Part shown: in pieces, positions 1-8,574 of the stretch
How the letters are laid out: each line of letters begins with the position of its first letter
How positions within the stretch are numbered: position 1 is the first letter of the stretch
Origin: Ralstonia thomasii
GTDB lineage: Bacteria > Pseudomonadota > Gammaproteobacteria > Burkholderiales > Burkholderiaceae
Direction: 5' to 3' (one strand)
Length of the DNA stretch: 64,000 bases
Assembly (NCBI RefSeq): GCF_958405895.1
Contig: NZ_CATZAR010000015.1
Position numbers and translations under genes: made by a program
Notes under the pieces: generated by a model
Seen by the model: the letters and a program-made list of their open reading frames with translations, nothing else
Told to the model about the DNA's origin: nothing
Database searches by the model: none

Positions 1-69
1 CCGTCCATCTTGACCCTCACTCCCTGGCGGGGAAAAAGTGTCAACCTTATTCAGGACGGGTCAGCGAAC

Positions 70-103
70 AAAAAAAAGCCACGCGTAGCTGCGTGGCTTT
101 TTT
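70..103. terminator. Bidirectional intrinsic terminator after truB
   Basis: A ten-base-pair stem (AAAGCCACGC, 75-84, with GCGTGGCTTT, 91-100) has a six-base loop and is flanked by A-rich sequence on the left and T-rich sequence on the right. It can therefore stop transcription in both directions. On the minus strand it lies just after the truB stop codon and ends the rimP-nusA-infB-rbfA-truB unit. Bases 1-69 hold no gene; a minus-strand TTGACA (39-44) could belong to the promoter of a gene to the left of the window. Confidence 0.85.
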
Positions 104-118
104 GGTCAGCCGATCGGC

Positions 119-1075
119 TTAAAGATGCACGAGCCGCTCCGGCCGGAGCACACCGCCTTGCCAGGCAGCCACTCCGAGCAGCGACGCAGTGGCATCCGCC
201 GCGATCGCGTCACGCACGCCGTAGACGCGCACCTGGTCTGCATTCGGCAACGCCAATTGCAACGGCAAGCGCTGGCCATGCAGGAAGCGACGGCTCTCTT
301 GCGCATCCAGCTCAACGCGCGGCAGCGTCTGCAACAGCGCATCGACCGGCGCCAGCAATGCACCACGTGCATCTTCAGCAGCAGCGTCCAACGCTTCGAG
401 TGTCACGGCGCCGTCCAGCGTGAGGTTGCCCACCTGGGTGCGACGCAGCGCAACCAGATGCCCTCCGCAGCCCAGCGCCTCCCCAATGTCTTCACCCAAC
501 GTGCGGATGTATGTTCCTTTACTGCATGACACGCGCAACGTGACCGTTGGTTCGGCCGATTGCAGGTCGGTTGCCAGCACATCAATCGCGTAGATCGTTA
601 CCCGACGCGCAGCACGTTCCACCGTTTGCCCCGCACGGGCGTACTCGTACAGCGGCTTGCCGTCCTTCTTCAGCGCCGAGTGCATCGGCGGCACCTGGTC
701 GATCTCGCCGACGAAGCGCGCGATGGCTGCCTGCAGTTGCTCGGGCGTGACCGATACCGGGCGCTCGCTCAGCACCTCGCCTTCCGCGTCTGCGGTACTC
801 GTCCTGATCCCAAGGCGCACGACGGTTTCGTACGTCTTGTCCGCATCGAGCAGATCCTGCGAAAACTTGGTCGCCTCGCCAAAACACAGGGGCAACAGTC
901 CCGTAGCAAGCGGATCGAGCGTGCCGGTATGCCCCGCCTTCTTGGCCCACAGCAGGCGTTTGGCGCGGATCAGCGCATCGTTGCTCGACCAGCCGATCGG
1001 CTTGTCTAGGAGCAGCACGCCATGCACATCACGCCGCGGCGGCTTTTGGGGCCTGGGCACTTGGTGCTCAGCCAT
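119..1075 (-). CDS. truB: tRNA pseudouridine(55) synthase TruB
   Basis: Makes pseudouridine at position 55 in the T-loop of tRNAs, in the cytoplasm. The 318-residue protein has the TruB motif GHTGTLDPLATG with the catalytic aspartate near residue 54, preceded by the LLLDKPIGWSS segment. The C-terminal part (about 250-318) fits the PUA-like RNA-binding region. The ATG at 1075 is chosen because the rbfA stop codon ends one base upstream of it, so the two genes are translationally close; an in-frame upstream start at 1111 would overlap rbfA. It is the last gene of the operon and is followed directly by a terminator. Confidence 0.95.
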   Translation of the reverse strand: MAEHQVPRPQKPPRRDVHGVLLLDKPIGWSSNDALIRAKRLLWAKKAGHTGTLDPLATGLLPLCFGEATKFSQDLLDADKTYETVVRLGIRTSTADAEGEVLSERPVSVTPEQLQAAIARFVGEIDQVPPMHSALKKDGKPLYEYARAGQTVERAARRVTIYAIDVLATDLQSAEPTVTLRVSCSKGTYIRTLGEDIGEALGCGGHLVALRRTQVGNLTLDGAVTLEALDAAAEDARGALLAPVDALLQTLPRVELDAQESRRFLHGQRLPLQLALPNADQVRVYGVRDAIAADATASLLGVAAWQGGVLRPERLVHL

Positions 1076-1076
1076 C

Positions 1077-1448
1077 TCAATCGTCTTTGGCACGCGTGGC
1101 GTTGGCCTCATCGATCAGGCGCGACATCTCGATACCGCGCTCGACCGAACCGTCGAAGTGGAAATGCAGTGTCGGCACCGTATGGATGTGCAGGCGCTTG
1201 AACAACAGCGAATGCAGGTAGCCCGCCTTCTCGTTCAGGATGGCGCCGGCGACTTCCGGCTCGGCACCCAGCACCGTGAAGTAGATCTTGGCGTGCGCGT
1301 AGTCTGGCGTGAGCGTCACGGATTGCAGCGTCACCAGGCCCATTGCCGGGTTCTTGATTTCGCGCTGGATCAACTCGGCCAGATCGCGCTGGATCTGATC
1401 GGCGATGCGCACGTTGCGGCCAGCGGCCGATCCCGATTTCTTCGGCAT
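1077..1448 (-). CDS. rbfA: Ribosome-binding factor A
   Basis: Small KH-like protein (123 residues) that binds the 30S precursor and helps mature the 5' end of 16S rRNA. The sequence has the family features: an early RIADQIQRDLAELIQ helix, KNPAMGLVTLQSVTLTPD, and FHFDGSVERG near the C-terminus. The start at 1448 (MPKKSG) is chosen over a longer frame reaching 1571 because the added N-terminus does not look like RbfA. It lies between infB (stop at 1576) and truB (1-base gap), the usual order in proteobacteria. Confidence 0.95.
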   Translation of the reverse strand: MPKKSGSAAGRNVRIADQIQRDLAELIQREIKNPAMGLVTLQSVTLTPDYAHAKIYFTVLGAEPEVAGAILNEKAGYLHSLLFKRLHIHTVPTLHFHFDGSVERGIEMSRLIDEANATRAKDD

Positions 1449-1575
1449 AGAGTATTCCTCACATGGGCGCCGACAGCACGCGCCGGCTGGCCCAAAAAGA
1501 CAAAACGGTGGCGCGGGACGCGCCCGGGCCACCGTCGCAAAGTCGAGCCGGACACCGCAGCGCCCGGCCAACGTA

Positions 1576-4470
1576 TTACAGCGTACGCGCCACCTCAGTG
1601 ATCTCGTAGACCTCGAGCTGATCGCCTTCCTGAACGTCGTTGAAGTTCTTGATCGACAGGCCGCACTCGAAGCCTTGCTTCACTTCCTTCACGTCGTCCT
1701 TGAAGCGCTTGAGCGAATCGAGTTCGCCCGAGAAGATGACCACGTTCGCACGCAGCACCCGCACCAGCGAATTGCGCTTGACGAAACCGTCCAGCACCAT
1801 ACAGCCGGCGACTGCGCCAACCTTCGGCACGTGGAAGACCTGGCGCACCTCGACAAGACCTGTCGTCTCTTCGCGCTTTTCAGGCGACAGCATGCCCGAC
1901 ATCGCCGCCTTCACCTCGTCCACAGCGTCATAGATGATGTTGTAGTAGCGGATGTCGATGCCGTGGTTCTCTGCCAGCTTGCGCGCACCGGCATCGGCCC
2001 GCGTGTTGAAGCCGATGATGACGGCCTTCGACGCGGTTGCCAGGTTGACGTCCGACTCGGTGATACCGCCCACAGCAGCGTGCACAATCTGTACACGCAC
2101 TTCGTCGGTCGACAGCTTCTTGAGCGAATGCACCAGCGCTTCCTGCGAGCCCTGCACGTCGGCCTTGATAATCAGCGGCAGCGACTTCACGTCGCCTTCG
2201 CTCATCTGTTCCAGCATGTTTTCCAGCTTGGCAGCCTGCTGGCGTGCCAGCTTCACATCGCGGAACTTGCCTTGGCGGAACAGCGCGATTTCGCGTGCCT
2301 TGCGCTCGTCCGGCAGCACCAGCACTTCTTCACCGGCACCCGGCACTTCCGACAGACCCTGGATTTCCACCGGGATCGACGGACCAGCATCCTTGGCCGG
2401 CTTGCCGTTTTCGTCCAGCATGGCGCGCACGCGGCCATAGGCCGTGCCCGCGAGCACCACGTCGCCGCGCTTGAGCGTACCGCTCTGCACCAGCACCGTA
2501 GCGATCGGACCCTTGCCCTTGTCCAACTGCGCTTCCACCACCAGACCCTTGGCCGGCGCGTTGACCGGCGCCTTCAGTTCCAGCACTTCGGCTTGCAGCA
2601 GCACGTTTTCCAGCAGGCTGTCGATACCTTCGCCAGTCTTGGCGGACACCGGCACGAACGGCACATCGCCGCCGTACTCTTCCGGAATCACGCTCTCAGC
2701 CACCAGCTCCTGCTTGACACGGTCGGGGTTGGCTTCGGGCTTGTCGACCTTGGTGATCGCCACCACGATGGGCACGCCGGCGGCCTTCGCGTGCGCGATG
2801 GCTTCCTTCGTCTGCGGCATGACGCCATCGTCGGCCGCCACTACCAGGATCACGATGTCGGTCGCCTTGGCGCCGCGTGCACGCATGGCCGTAAAGGCCT
2901 CGTGACCCGGGGTGTCCAGGAACGTAATAACGCCGCGATCGGTCTCGACGTGATACGCGCCGATATGCTGCGTAATGCCGCCGGCTTCGCCCGCCGCAAC
3001 CTTGGCGCGACGGATGTAGTCCAGCAGCGAGGTCTTGCCGTGGTCGACGTGGCCCATCACGGTCACGACCGGCGGACGGGTTTCGGCTTCCGCGTTGGTT
3101 TGCTCCTGCACGTCCCCAACCAGCATCGCTTCCGGATCGTCCAGCTTGGCTGCGACCGCCTGGTGACCCATTTCTTCGACCACGATCATCGCGGTCTCTT
3201 GGTCCAGCACCTGGTTGATCGTAACCATCTGGCCGAGCTTCATCATCTGCTTGATGACTTCGGCGGCCTTGACCGACATCTTGTGTGCCAGATCGGCAAC
3301 GGAGATGGTTTCCGGCACGTGCACTTCACGCACGACCGGCTCGGTCGGTGCCTGGAAGGCATTGCGGTTATCGTCGCCATGACGGTTGCGGCCGCCCTTG
3401 GAGCCGGAGCGCCAGCCGTCTGCGCCACCGCCGGTATCGCCGCGAGTCTTCAGACCACCACGCTTGCCACCACGGTTGTCGTCCTGCCAGCCTGACTTGC
3501 CACGGCCGCCCTTCTTGTCACCAGCCGGCGAGCCCGGTGCCGGTGCAGCAGCCGGTGCCGGAGCTGCCGGCTTCTTGGCTGCTGCCGGACGTGCTTCGCC
3601 AGCCGGCTTGACCGGCTTGTGCAGCGTGCCCGATTGCTCGGCCTTCTTGACCTCTTCAGCCTTGCGCTCGGCGGGCGTCTTCAGCACGCGAGCCGGGGCG
3701 CTCATCATCTCGCGGATCGCGCGGGCTTCTGCTTCGGCAGCTTCGCGGCGCTTACGCGCAGCGTCTTCCTCAGCCTTGATCTTGTCGGCAGCGACGCGCG
3801 CCTCGTCAGCAGCCTTCTGCGCCGCTTCGCGCTCGGTTGCCAGACGCGCGGCGTCTTCCTCGGCCTTGCGGCGCGGGGCTTCGTCCGACGCTTCAGCAGC
3901 AGCGCGGGCAGCAACGGCCTCCTCTTCCGCCTTCTTGGCAGCGAGTTCAGCCTGACGCTTCTGCTCGGCCTCGGCGGCCTCTTGACGGGCGCGCCTCTCA
4001 GCTTCCTCGCGCTCCATCGCCTCCTGGCGCGCCTTGAGCTCGGCTTCCTGACGGGCCAGCAATTCGGCCTGGCGACGATGTTCTTCCTCGCGACGCGCGA
4101 CTTCCTCGGCATCGACCACCGGCGCAGCCTCAGACGCTTCCGATTCAGCCAGTGCCGCGTTCGGCTCATCACGCTTGACCAGCACGCGCTTCTTCTTGAC
4201 TTCCACTTGCACGGTACGCGTCTTACCCGTGGCATCCGCCTGGCGGATTTCGCTGGTTTCGCGCTTGGTGATCGTGATCTTCTTGCGCGCGCCATCCTCG
4301 GCGCTGCCGTGTGCTCGCTTGAGATAGTCGAGCAAACGGGTCTTGTCCGATTCGGTGATGACGTCTTCCGGCGTCGCCTTTTGCACGCCCGCGGCCTGCA
4401 ATTGTTCCAGCAGTGCTGATGCACTACGGTTCAATTCGCCAGCGAGCTGGGCAACTGTTGTGCTTGCCAT
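1576..4470 (-). CDS. infB: Translation initiation factor IF-2
   Basis: GTPase that brings initiator tRNA to the 30S subunit and promotes subunit joining. The 964-residue protein starts with an IF2 N-terminal module (VAQLAGELNRSASALLEQL). A long Ala/Glu/Lys/Arg-rich stretch follows (about 120-260), very likely coiled coil, and then a Pro/Gly/Lys-rich linker to about residue 380. The GTPase motifs are GHVDHGKT (about 470), DTPGHEAF (about 517) and TKVD (about 572), with the C-terminal EF-Tu-like domains after them. Length and domain order are normal for Burkholderiaceae. It lies 62 bases after nusA in the same operon. Confidence 0.97.
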   Translation of the reverse strand: MASTTVAQLAGELNRSASALLEQLQAAGVQKATPEDVITESDKTRLLDYLKRAHGSAEDGARKKITITKRETSEIRQADATGKTRTVQVEVKKKRVLVKRDEPNAALAESEASEAAPVVDAEEVARREEEHRRQAELLARQEAELKARQEAMEREEAERRARQEAAEAEQKRQAELAAKKAEEEAVAARAAAEASDEAPRRKAEEDAARLATEREAAQKAADEARVAADKIKAEEDAARKRREAAEAEARAIREMMSAPARVLKTPAERKAEEVKKAEQSGTLHKPVKPAGEARPAAAKKPAAPAPAAAPAPGSPAGDKKGGRGKSGWQDDNRGGKRGGLKTRGDTGGGADGWRSGSKGGRNRHGDDNRNAFQAPTEPVVREVHVPETISVADLAHKMSVKAAEVIKQMMKLGQMVTINQVLDQETAMIVVEEMGHQAVAAKLDDPEAMLVGDVQEQTNAEAETRPPVVTVMGHVDHGKTSLLDYIRRAKVAAGEAGGITQHIGAYHVETDRGVITFLDTPGHEAFTAMRARGAKATDIVILVVAADDGVMPQTKEAIAHAKAAGVPIVVAITKVDKPEANPDRVKQELVAESVIPEEYGGDVPFVPVSAKTGEGIDSLLENVLLQAEVLELKAPVNAPAKGLVVEAQLDKGKGPIATVLVQSGTLKRGDVVLAGTAYGRVRAMLDENGKPAKDAGPSIPVEIQGLSEVPGAGEEVLVLPDERKAREIALFRQGKFRDVKLARQQAAKLENMLEQMSEGDVKSLPLIIKADVQGSQEALVHSLKKLSTDEVRVQIVHAAVGGITESDVNLATASKAVIIGFNTRADAGARKLAENHGIDIRYYNIIYDAVDEVKAAMSGMLSPEKREETTGLVEVRQVFHVPKVGAVAGCMVLDGFVKRNSLVRVLRANVVIFSGELDSLKRFKDDVKEVKQGFECGLSIKNFNDVQEGDQLEVYEITEVARTL

Positions 4471-4532
4471 TCAAACCCTTTCGATGCTTGGTTTCAGTGA
4501 GGATTGCGATAAACGATCAACGTTTATGCGAC

Positions 4533-6008
4533 TCACGAAAACCAGTGTTCACGCGCCTTCATGATCAGCGCCTTGGCTTGTTCTTCGTCGACGCCGGTCA
4601 TCTCGACCAATTCGTCCACGGCCAGCTCGGCCAAGTCGTCGCGCGTCTGGATGTTCCCCTCGGCCAGCTTGCCGATCAGCTCCGGGGTCAGCCCCTCGAG
4701 GTCGCGCAGGTCTTGCGACACCTTCTCGACCCTTTCTTCCTTCGCCAGCTCCATCGTCAACAACACGTCTCGAGCGCGGTTACGCAGCTCATTGACGGTG
4801 TCTTCGTCGAACGCTTCGATTTCCAGCATTTCCTGCAGCGGCACGTAGGCCACTTCCTCGAGCGAGCTGAAGCCCTCCTCGATCAGGATGTCGGCAACCT
4901 CTTCGTCCACGTCCAGCTTCGCCATGAACAACTGGCGAACGACGGAGCTTTCTTCCGCCTGCTTTTGCGCAGACTCTGCCGGCGTCATGATGTTGATCTG
5001 CCAGCCGGTCAATTCCGACGCCAGGCGAACGTTCTGGCCGCTACGGCCGATGGCCACGGCGAGATTTTCCTCGTCGACCACCACGTCCATGCTGTGCTTT
5101 TCCTCGTCCACGACGATGGACTGCACTTGTGCCGGCGCCAGCGCACCAATCACAAACTGCGCCGGGTCTTCCGACCACAGCACGATGTCTACAGCTTCGC
5201 CACCAACTTCGTTACGCACGGCGGTCACACGGGTGCCGCGCACGCCGACGCAAGTGCCAATCGGGTCGATGCGCTTGTCATGTGCAACGACCGCGATTTT
5301 CGCACGCACGCCCGGATCGCGCGCGGCGGCCTTGATCTCCAGCAGGCCCTGTTCCATTTCCGGCACTTCGTTTTCGAAGAGCTTGATCAGGAACTCGGGG
5401 CAGGTGCGCGAAAGCTCGATCTGCGGGCCACGTGCGGTACGGTCGACATTCAGGATGTACGCGCGGACACGGTCGCCCGTGCGCAGATTTTCCTTCGGGA
5501 TCATCTGGTCGCGGGCCAGCAGCGCCTCGACGCGACCGGTTTCTACGATCAGGCCCTTCTTGTCGGCGCGCTTGATCGTGCCGGTCATGACCTTCTCGCC
5601 ACGATCCAGGTAGTCGTTCAGGATCTGCTCGCGCTCGGCATCGCGGATGCGCTGCAGGATCACCTGCTTGGCAGCCTGCGCGCCGATGCGGCCAAACTCG
5701 ACCGATTCGATCTGCTCTTCGACGAAATCGTCGACCTCGATGTCAGCGTCCTGCTCCTTGGCTTCAAACAGCAGAATCTGCTTGTCCGGCTCCTGCAGGC
5801 CTGCATCGTCGGGAACGACGAGCCAGCGACGGAAGGTTTCGTGTTCGCCCGACTCACGGTCGATCGCCACGCGCACATCCACGTCTTCTTCAAAGCGCTT
5901 CTTGGTCGCCGAAGCCAATGCGGCCTCCAGCGCCCCGAACACCACATCCTTGTCGACGTTTTTTTCGCGCGCAAGCGCATCGACGAGCAACAGAACTTCG
6001 CGGCTCAT
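4533..6008 (-). CDS. nusA: Transcription termination/antitermination protein NusA
   Basis: RNA polymerase-binding factor controlling pausing, intrinsic termination and rRNA antitermination. The 491 residues follow the NusA layout: N-terminal polymerase-binding domain (about 1-125), S1 domain (about 135-200, RADKKGLIVETGRVEALL), two KH domains (about 230-345, with VGVRGTRVTAV and AIGRSGQNVRLASELTGW), and two acidic helical C-terminal repeats (about 365-491). Its ATG overlaps the rimP stop as ATGA, which implies translational coupling. NusA may feed back on its own operon through the terminator in the rimP leader (inference). Confidence 0.97.
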   Translation of the reverse strand: MSREVLLLVDALAREKNVDKDVVFGALEAALASATKKRFEEDVDVRVAIDRESGEHETFRRWLVVPDDAGLQEPDKQILLFEAKEQDADIEVDDFVEEQIESVEFGRIGAQAAKQVILQRIRDAEREQILNDYLDRGEKVMTGTIKRADKKGLIVETGRVEALLARDQMIPKENLRTGDRVRAYILNVDRTARGPQIELSRTCPEFLIKLFENEVPEMEQGLLEIKAAARDPGVRAKIAVVAHDKRIDPIGTCVGVRGTRVTAVRNEVGGEAVDIVLWSEDPAQFVIGALAPAQVQSIVVDEEKHSMDVVVDEENLAVAIGRSGQNVRLASELTGWQINIMTPAESAQKQAEESSVVRQLFMAKLDVDEEVADILIEEGFSSLEEVAYVPLQEMLEIEAFDEDTVNELRNRARDVLLTMELAKEERVEKVSQDLRDLEGLTPELIGKLAEGNIQTRDDLAELAVDELVEMTGVDEEQAKALIMKAREHWFS

Positions 6009-6493
6009 TGCTTGTTCCCTTTGTTTCGATTTCCTTTGAAGTCCAGCACGGGCACCAGCCGGGCGCGGTCGAGTTCCGACAGCGTGAATCCCAGCAGCGC
6101 AGGGCCTTCCTTGCCCTCAAACTCAAGGCCGATCCGTTCCTGGCCTGGCTCGCCCGTCGGAGCCTGAATGATTCCCGTGAAATTCTTCTGTCCATCCACC
6201 GGCAAGCGCAGCGTCACCTTGGCCTCAAGGCCGGCGAAGCGCGTGAAGTCGGCCAGCGTGCGTAGCGGGCGGTCCAGCCCAGGCGACGACACTTCCAGCC
6301 GTTCGTAGTTGACGTTTTCAACTTCGAACACGCGCGTGAGTTGATGACTCACTTTTTCGCAATCTTCAATGACGACGCCGTTCTCTGCCTGATCGATATA
6401 CACGCGCAGCAGCCCGGCAGGCGCGCGCTCCACTTCCACCAGCTCGTACCCCATGGCGGTGAGGGTTTTCTCAATCAGATCAGTCAGATGCAC
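6005..6493 (-). CDS. rimP: Ribosome maturation factor RimP
   Basis: Needed for maturation of the 30S subunit. The 162-residue protein begins MHLTDLIEKTL and has the RimP features LRVYID, CEKVSHQL, VSSPGLDRPL and a C-terminal SH3-like part. The start is taken as GTG at 6493 because AGGA lies about five bases upstream and the protein then aligns with the family; the longer frame reaching 6538 runs into the leader terminator and adds a non-family N-terminus. The gene overlaps nusA by four bases and is first in the operon. Confidence 0.95.
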   Translation of the reverse strand: MHLTDLIEKTLTAMGYELVEVERAPAGLLRVYIDQAENGVVIEDCEKVSHQLTRVFEVENVNYERLEVSSPGLDRPLRTLADFTRFAGLEAKVTLRLPVDGQKNFTGIIQAPTGEPGQERIGLEFEGKEGPALLGFTLSELDRARLVPVLDFKGNRNKGNKQ

Positions 6494-6536
6494 GTTTTTC
6501 CTGAAGAATTTCCCGGTATGGCCAACCTGCTGAAGC

Positions 6537-6574
6537 AAAAAAAAATGGGCGCAACGCCCATATCATTCGCCCAT
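6537..6574 (-). terminator. Intrinsic terminator in the rimP leader (possible attenuator)
   Basis: Reading the minus strand, ATGGGCG (6561-6555) and CGCCCAT (6551-6545) form a seven-base-pair stem with a TTG loop, followed at once by a run of about eight T (6544-6537). A second copy of ATGGGCG lies just upstream (6574-6568) and could pair with the same 3' arm. The site is about 45 bases before the rimP GTG and downstream of a good candidate promoter. It may therefore act as an attenuator of the rimP-nusA-infB operon rather than only as a terminator for rluB. Confidence 0.75.
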
Positions 6575-6605
6575 CTTCTGCAGGATGACTTTTGATTAGA
6601 CTCAC

Positions 6606-6634
6606 ATTGTAATACGCTTCGAGGCAAAAGGCAA
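6606..6634 (-). promoter_or_regulatory. Candidate sigma-70 promoter of rimP-nusA-infB
   Basis: On the minus strand TTGCCT (6634-6629) and TACAAT (6611-6606) are separated by exactly 17 bases. The -10 matches 5 of 6 and the -35 matches 4 of 6 consensus bases. Transcription would start near 6599, giving a leader of about 105 nucleotides containing the 6561-6545 terminator. Confidence 0.5.
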
Positions 6635-6665
6635 AAATTGCCCCGAAGCCGCCACAAAATGGGGC
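6633..6665 (-). terminator. Weak terminator-like hairpin after rluB
   Basis: On the minus strand GCCCC (6665-6661) and GGGGC (6644-6640) can pair around a 16-base loop, followed by AATTTTTG. It begins 35 bases after the rluB stop. The stem is short and the loop long, so it is a weak candidate compared with the hairpin at 6545-6561. Confidence 0.35.
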
Positions 6666-6699
6666 GTTGCGACGAATGCCGCACACAACGCCCGCATTT

Positions 6700-8529
6700 T
6701 TAACGCTTACCGCCGCGTTTGCCACCACCGCGTGGCGCCTTGTTGCCGTTCGGCATGCCGCCAGCGCTCTTTCCGGGGCGCTTGTTGCCGGGTGCGCGAT
6801 TGCCATCACGCATGCCACCACCCGCCCCCGCACCGCCACGGCCGTTCGCACGATCGCCCATACGAGTTCGCGCTGTGAGCGTGGTCGGGCCTCCCACATT
6901 GATGTAGCCCATGGACGTCTGCATCGGATCCGGCTGACGCGGGCTGGACGGACGGCGCTGCGCGGGTTGCGCGCGATTACCGTTTTCAACGCCCATACCA
7001 CGCGACTGGAAGTTGGCTTCCCCCGCAAAACCAGAGGACATCGGCCCCATCAGCACCGGCGCCGGACCACGGCGACGATTGCCCTGGCGGTCTTGCCCAC
7101 CGCCAGAACTCGCCGTCGGCACCTTCATGCCCAGCGTGCCCATCAGCGTACGCACATCCTCGGCCGACACCTCCTGCCAACGGCCCCGCTTAAGGCCGCG
7201 CGGCAGTACGAAGCTGCCATAGCGCGTCCGGATCAGCCGCGACACGGTCAGGTTGACCGCCTCAAACATGCGCCGCACTTCGCGGTTCCGCCCCTCGGTC
7301 AGGGCGACGTGGTACCAGTGGTTGACACCTTCGCCGCCGCCATCGACGCAGCGCAGGAAGTTGGCTTCGCCGTCCTGGAGCGAGATGCCGTGCAACAGCT
7401 TCTGACGGTCAGTTTCGGCCAGCTCACCCAGCGTACGCACCGCGTATTCACGCTCAACACCATAGCGCGGGTGCATGAACCGGTTGGCGATATCGCCGGA
7501 GGTCGTGAAAATCAGCAGGCCCTCGGTATTGAAGTCGAGGCGGCCGACGGCGACCCACTTGCCGGTCTTCATGCGCGGCAACGCGTCGAACACCGTCGGA
7601 CGACCTTCCGGATCGGACTGGCTGACGATTTCACCCGACGGCTTGTGATACAGCAGCACGCGCGGCGGCTTGTTCGGCAACTTGCGCTGGATCAGCTTGC
7701 CGTTCACGCGCACCTGGTCGGTCGCGAGAATGCGTTGACCGATATGAGCCGGCAGGCCATTCACGGAGACGCGCCCTTGCAGGATCAGGTCTTCCATGTC
7801 GCGGCGAGAGCCAAGCCCGGCATCAGCCAGGATTTTGTGCAGTTTGGGAGCGTCGTCTTCGGAGGTCAGTTCGCGCGCCTTGGGAGGCTGCGATGCACCG
7901 CCGGTGTCAGCCTCGGAGTCGTACGCCCCGGAAATCACGTATTGGAAGACGTCTTCAGAGCCCTTGCCTCCCTTCAGCCCCTTGCCCCCGCGATTCTGGT
8001 TCGCGCCGCCTGCCTTGCCTTGCGGTTTGCCGTTGCGGTTCTGCGACTTGCCACGACCCCCGGTGTTCTTACCGCCAGCACCTTCCACACGGTCGTTGCG
8101 CTCGGCGCGCTCCAGCGGCTGACCTTCGCCTTGACGGCGGCGGTTCTTACCGAAACGGCCGCGCGGGCCACGTCTCTCGCCCTGGTTTTCTGCTGGCGCC
8201 TGTTCGGCCGTCGCAGCACCTTCTGCAGCAACTACCGCCGGCTCACCAGCCGCCTCTTTCGGCTTGCGCGCCCGTGGCGCGCGGGTCTTGCGCGGTTGCG
8301 CGGGCTGGCCGGCGTCTGCACCACCCGCATCGGCGGCTTCGCCCTCAGGGCGACCATCCTGCTGCTGGCGGCGCGAAGCCACGAGGTTGCGCAAGCCTCG
8401 GCGCAATCCCTTGCGGCGAGGGGTGGCCTCAGTCCCATCACCGCCGTCTTGTCGCGGCGGCTGAGCGTCGGCGTCGGCCGGCATACGTGTATCCATGGAA
8501 TCTGGCTGGGTGCTCACAACGTCTTTCAA
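6700..8529 (-). CDS. rluB: 23S rRNA pseudouridine synthase RluB-type, with long basic tails
   Basis: Predicted to make pseudouridine 2605 in helix 93 of 23S rRNA. An S4 domain (KLHKILADAGLGSRRDMEDLI, about 226-290) is followed by the RsuA/RluB catalytic domain, with GRLDFNTEGLL placing the catalytic aspartate near residue 330 and GRNREVRRMF further on. The protein is 609 residues, about twice the E. coli enzyme. About 220 residues before the S4 domain and about 140 after the catalytic core are low-complexity, rich in Gly, Arg, Lys, Asn, Gln and Pro, with RGG-like segments, and presumably disordered RNA-contacting tails. The exact start is uncertain: in-frame ATGs occur at residues 1, 12 and 16. 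Confidence 0.9.
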   Translation of the reverse strand: MKDVVSTQPDSMDTRMPADADAQPPRQDGGDGTEATPRRKGLRRGLRNLVASRRQQQDGRPEGEAADAGGADAGQPAQPRKTRAPRARKPKEAAGEPAVVAAEGAATAEQAPAENQGERRGPRGRFGKNRRRQGEGQPLERAERNDRVEGAGGKNTGGRGKSQNRNGKPQGKAGGANQNRGGKGLKGGKGSEDVFQYVISGAYDSEADTGGASQPPKARELTSEDDAPKLHKILADAGLGSRRDMEDLILQGRVSVNGLPAHIGQRILATDQVRVNGKLIQRKLPNKPPRVLLYHKPSGEIVSQSDPEGRPTVFDALPRMKTGKWVAVGRLDFNTEGLLIFTTSGDIANRFMHPRYGVEREYAVRTLGELAETDRQKLLHGISLQDGEANFLRCVDGGGEGVNHWYHVALTEGRNREVRRMFEAVNLTVSRLIRTRYGSFVLPRGLKRGRWQEVSAEDVRTLMGTLGMKVPTASSGGGQDRQGNRRRGPAPVLMGPMSSGFAGEANFQSRGMGVENGNRAQPAQRRPSSPRQPDPMQTSMGYINVGGPTTLTARTRMGDRANGRGGAGAGGGMRDGNRAPGNKRPGKSAGGMPNGNKAPRGGGKRGGKR

Positions 8530-8574
8530 ATCTAGGGGTTCAAGCCATCCGCCGACTGCACGGCGGGCATGGCA

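Noticed and set aside
1405..3495. A 696-codon open frame on the plus strand
   Set aside because: Antisense to infB with no recognisable domain; a composition artefact.
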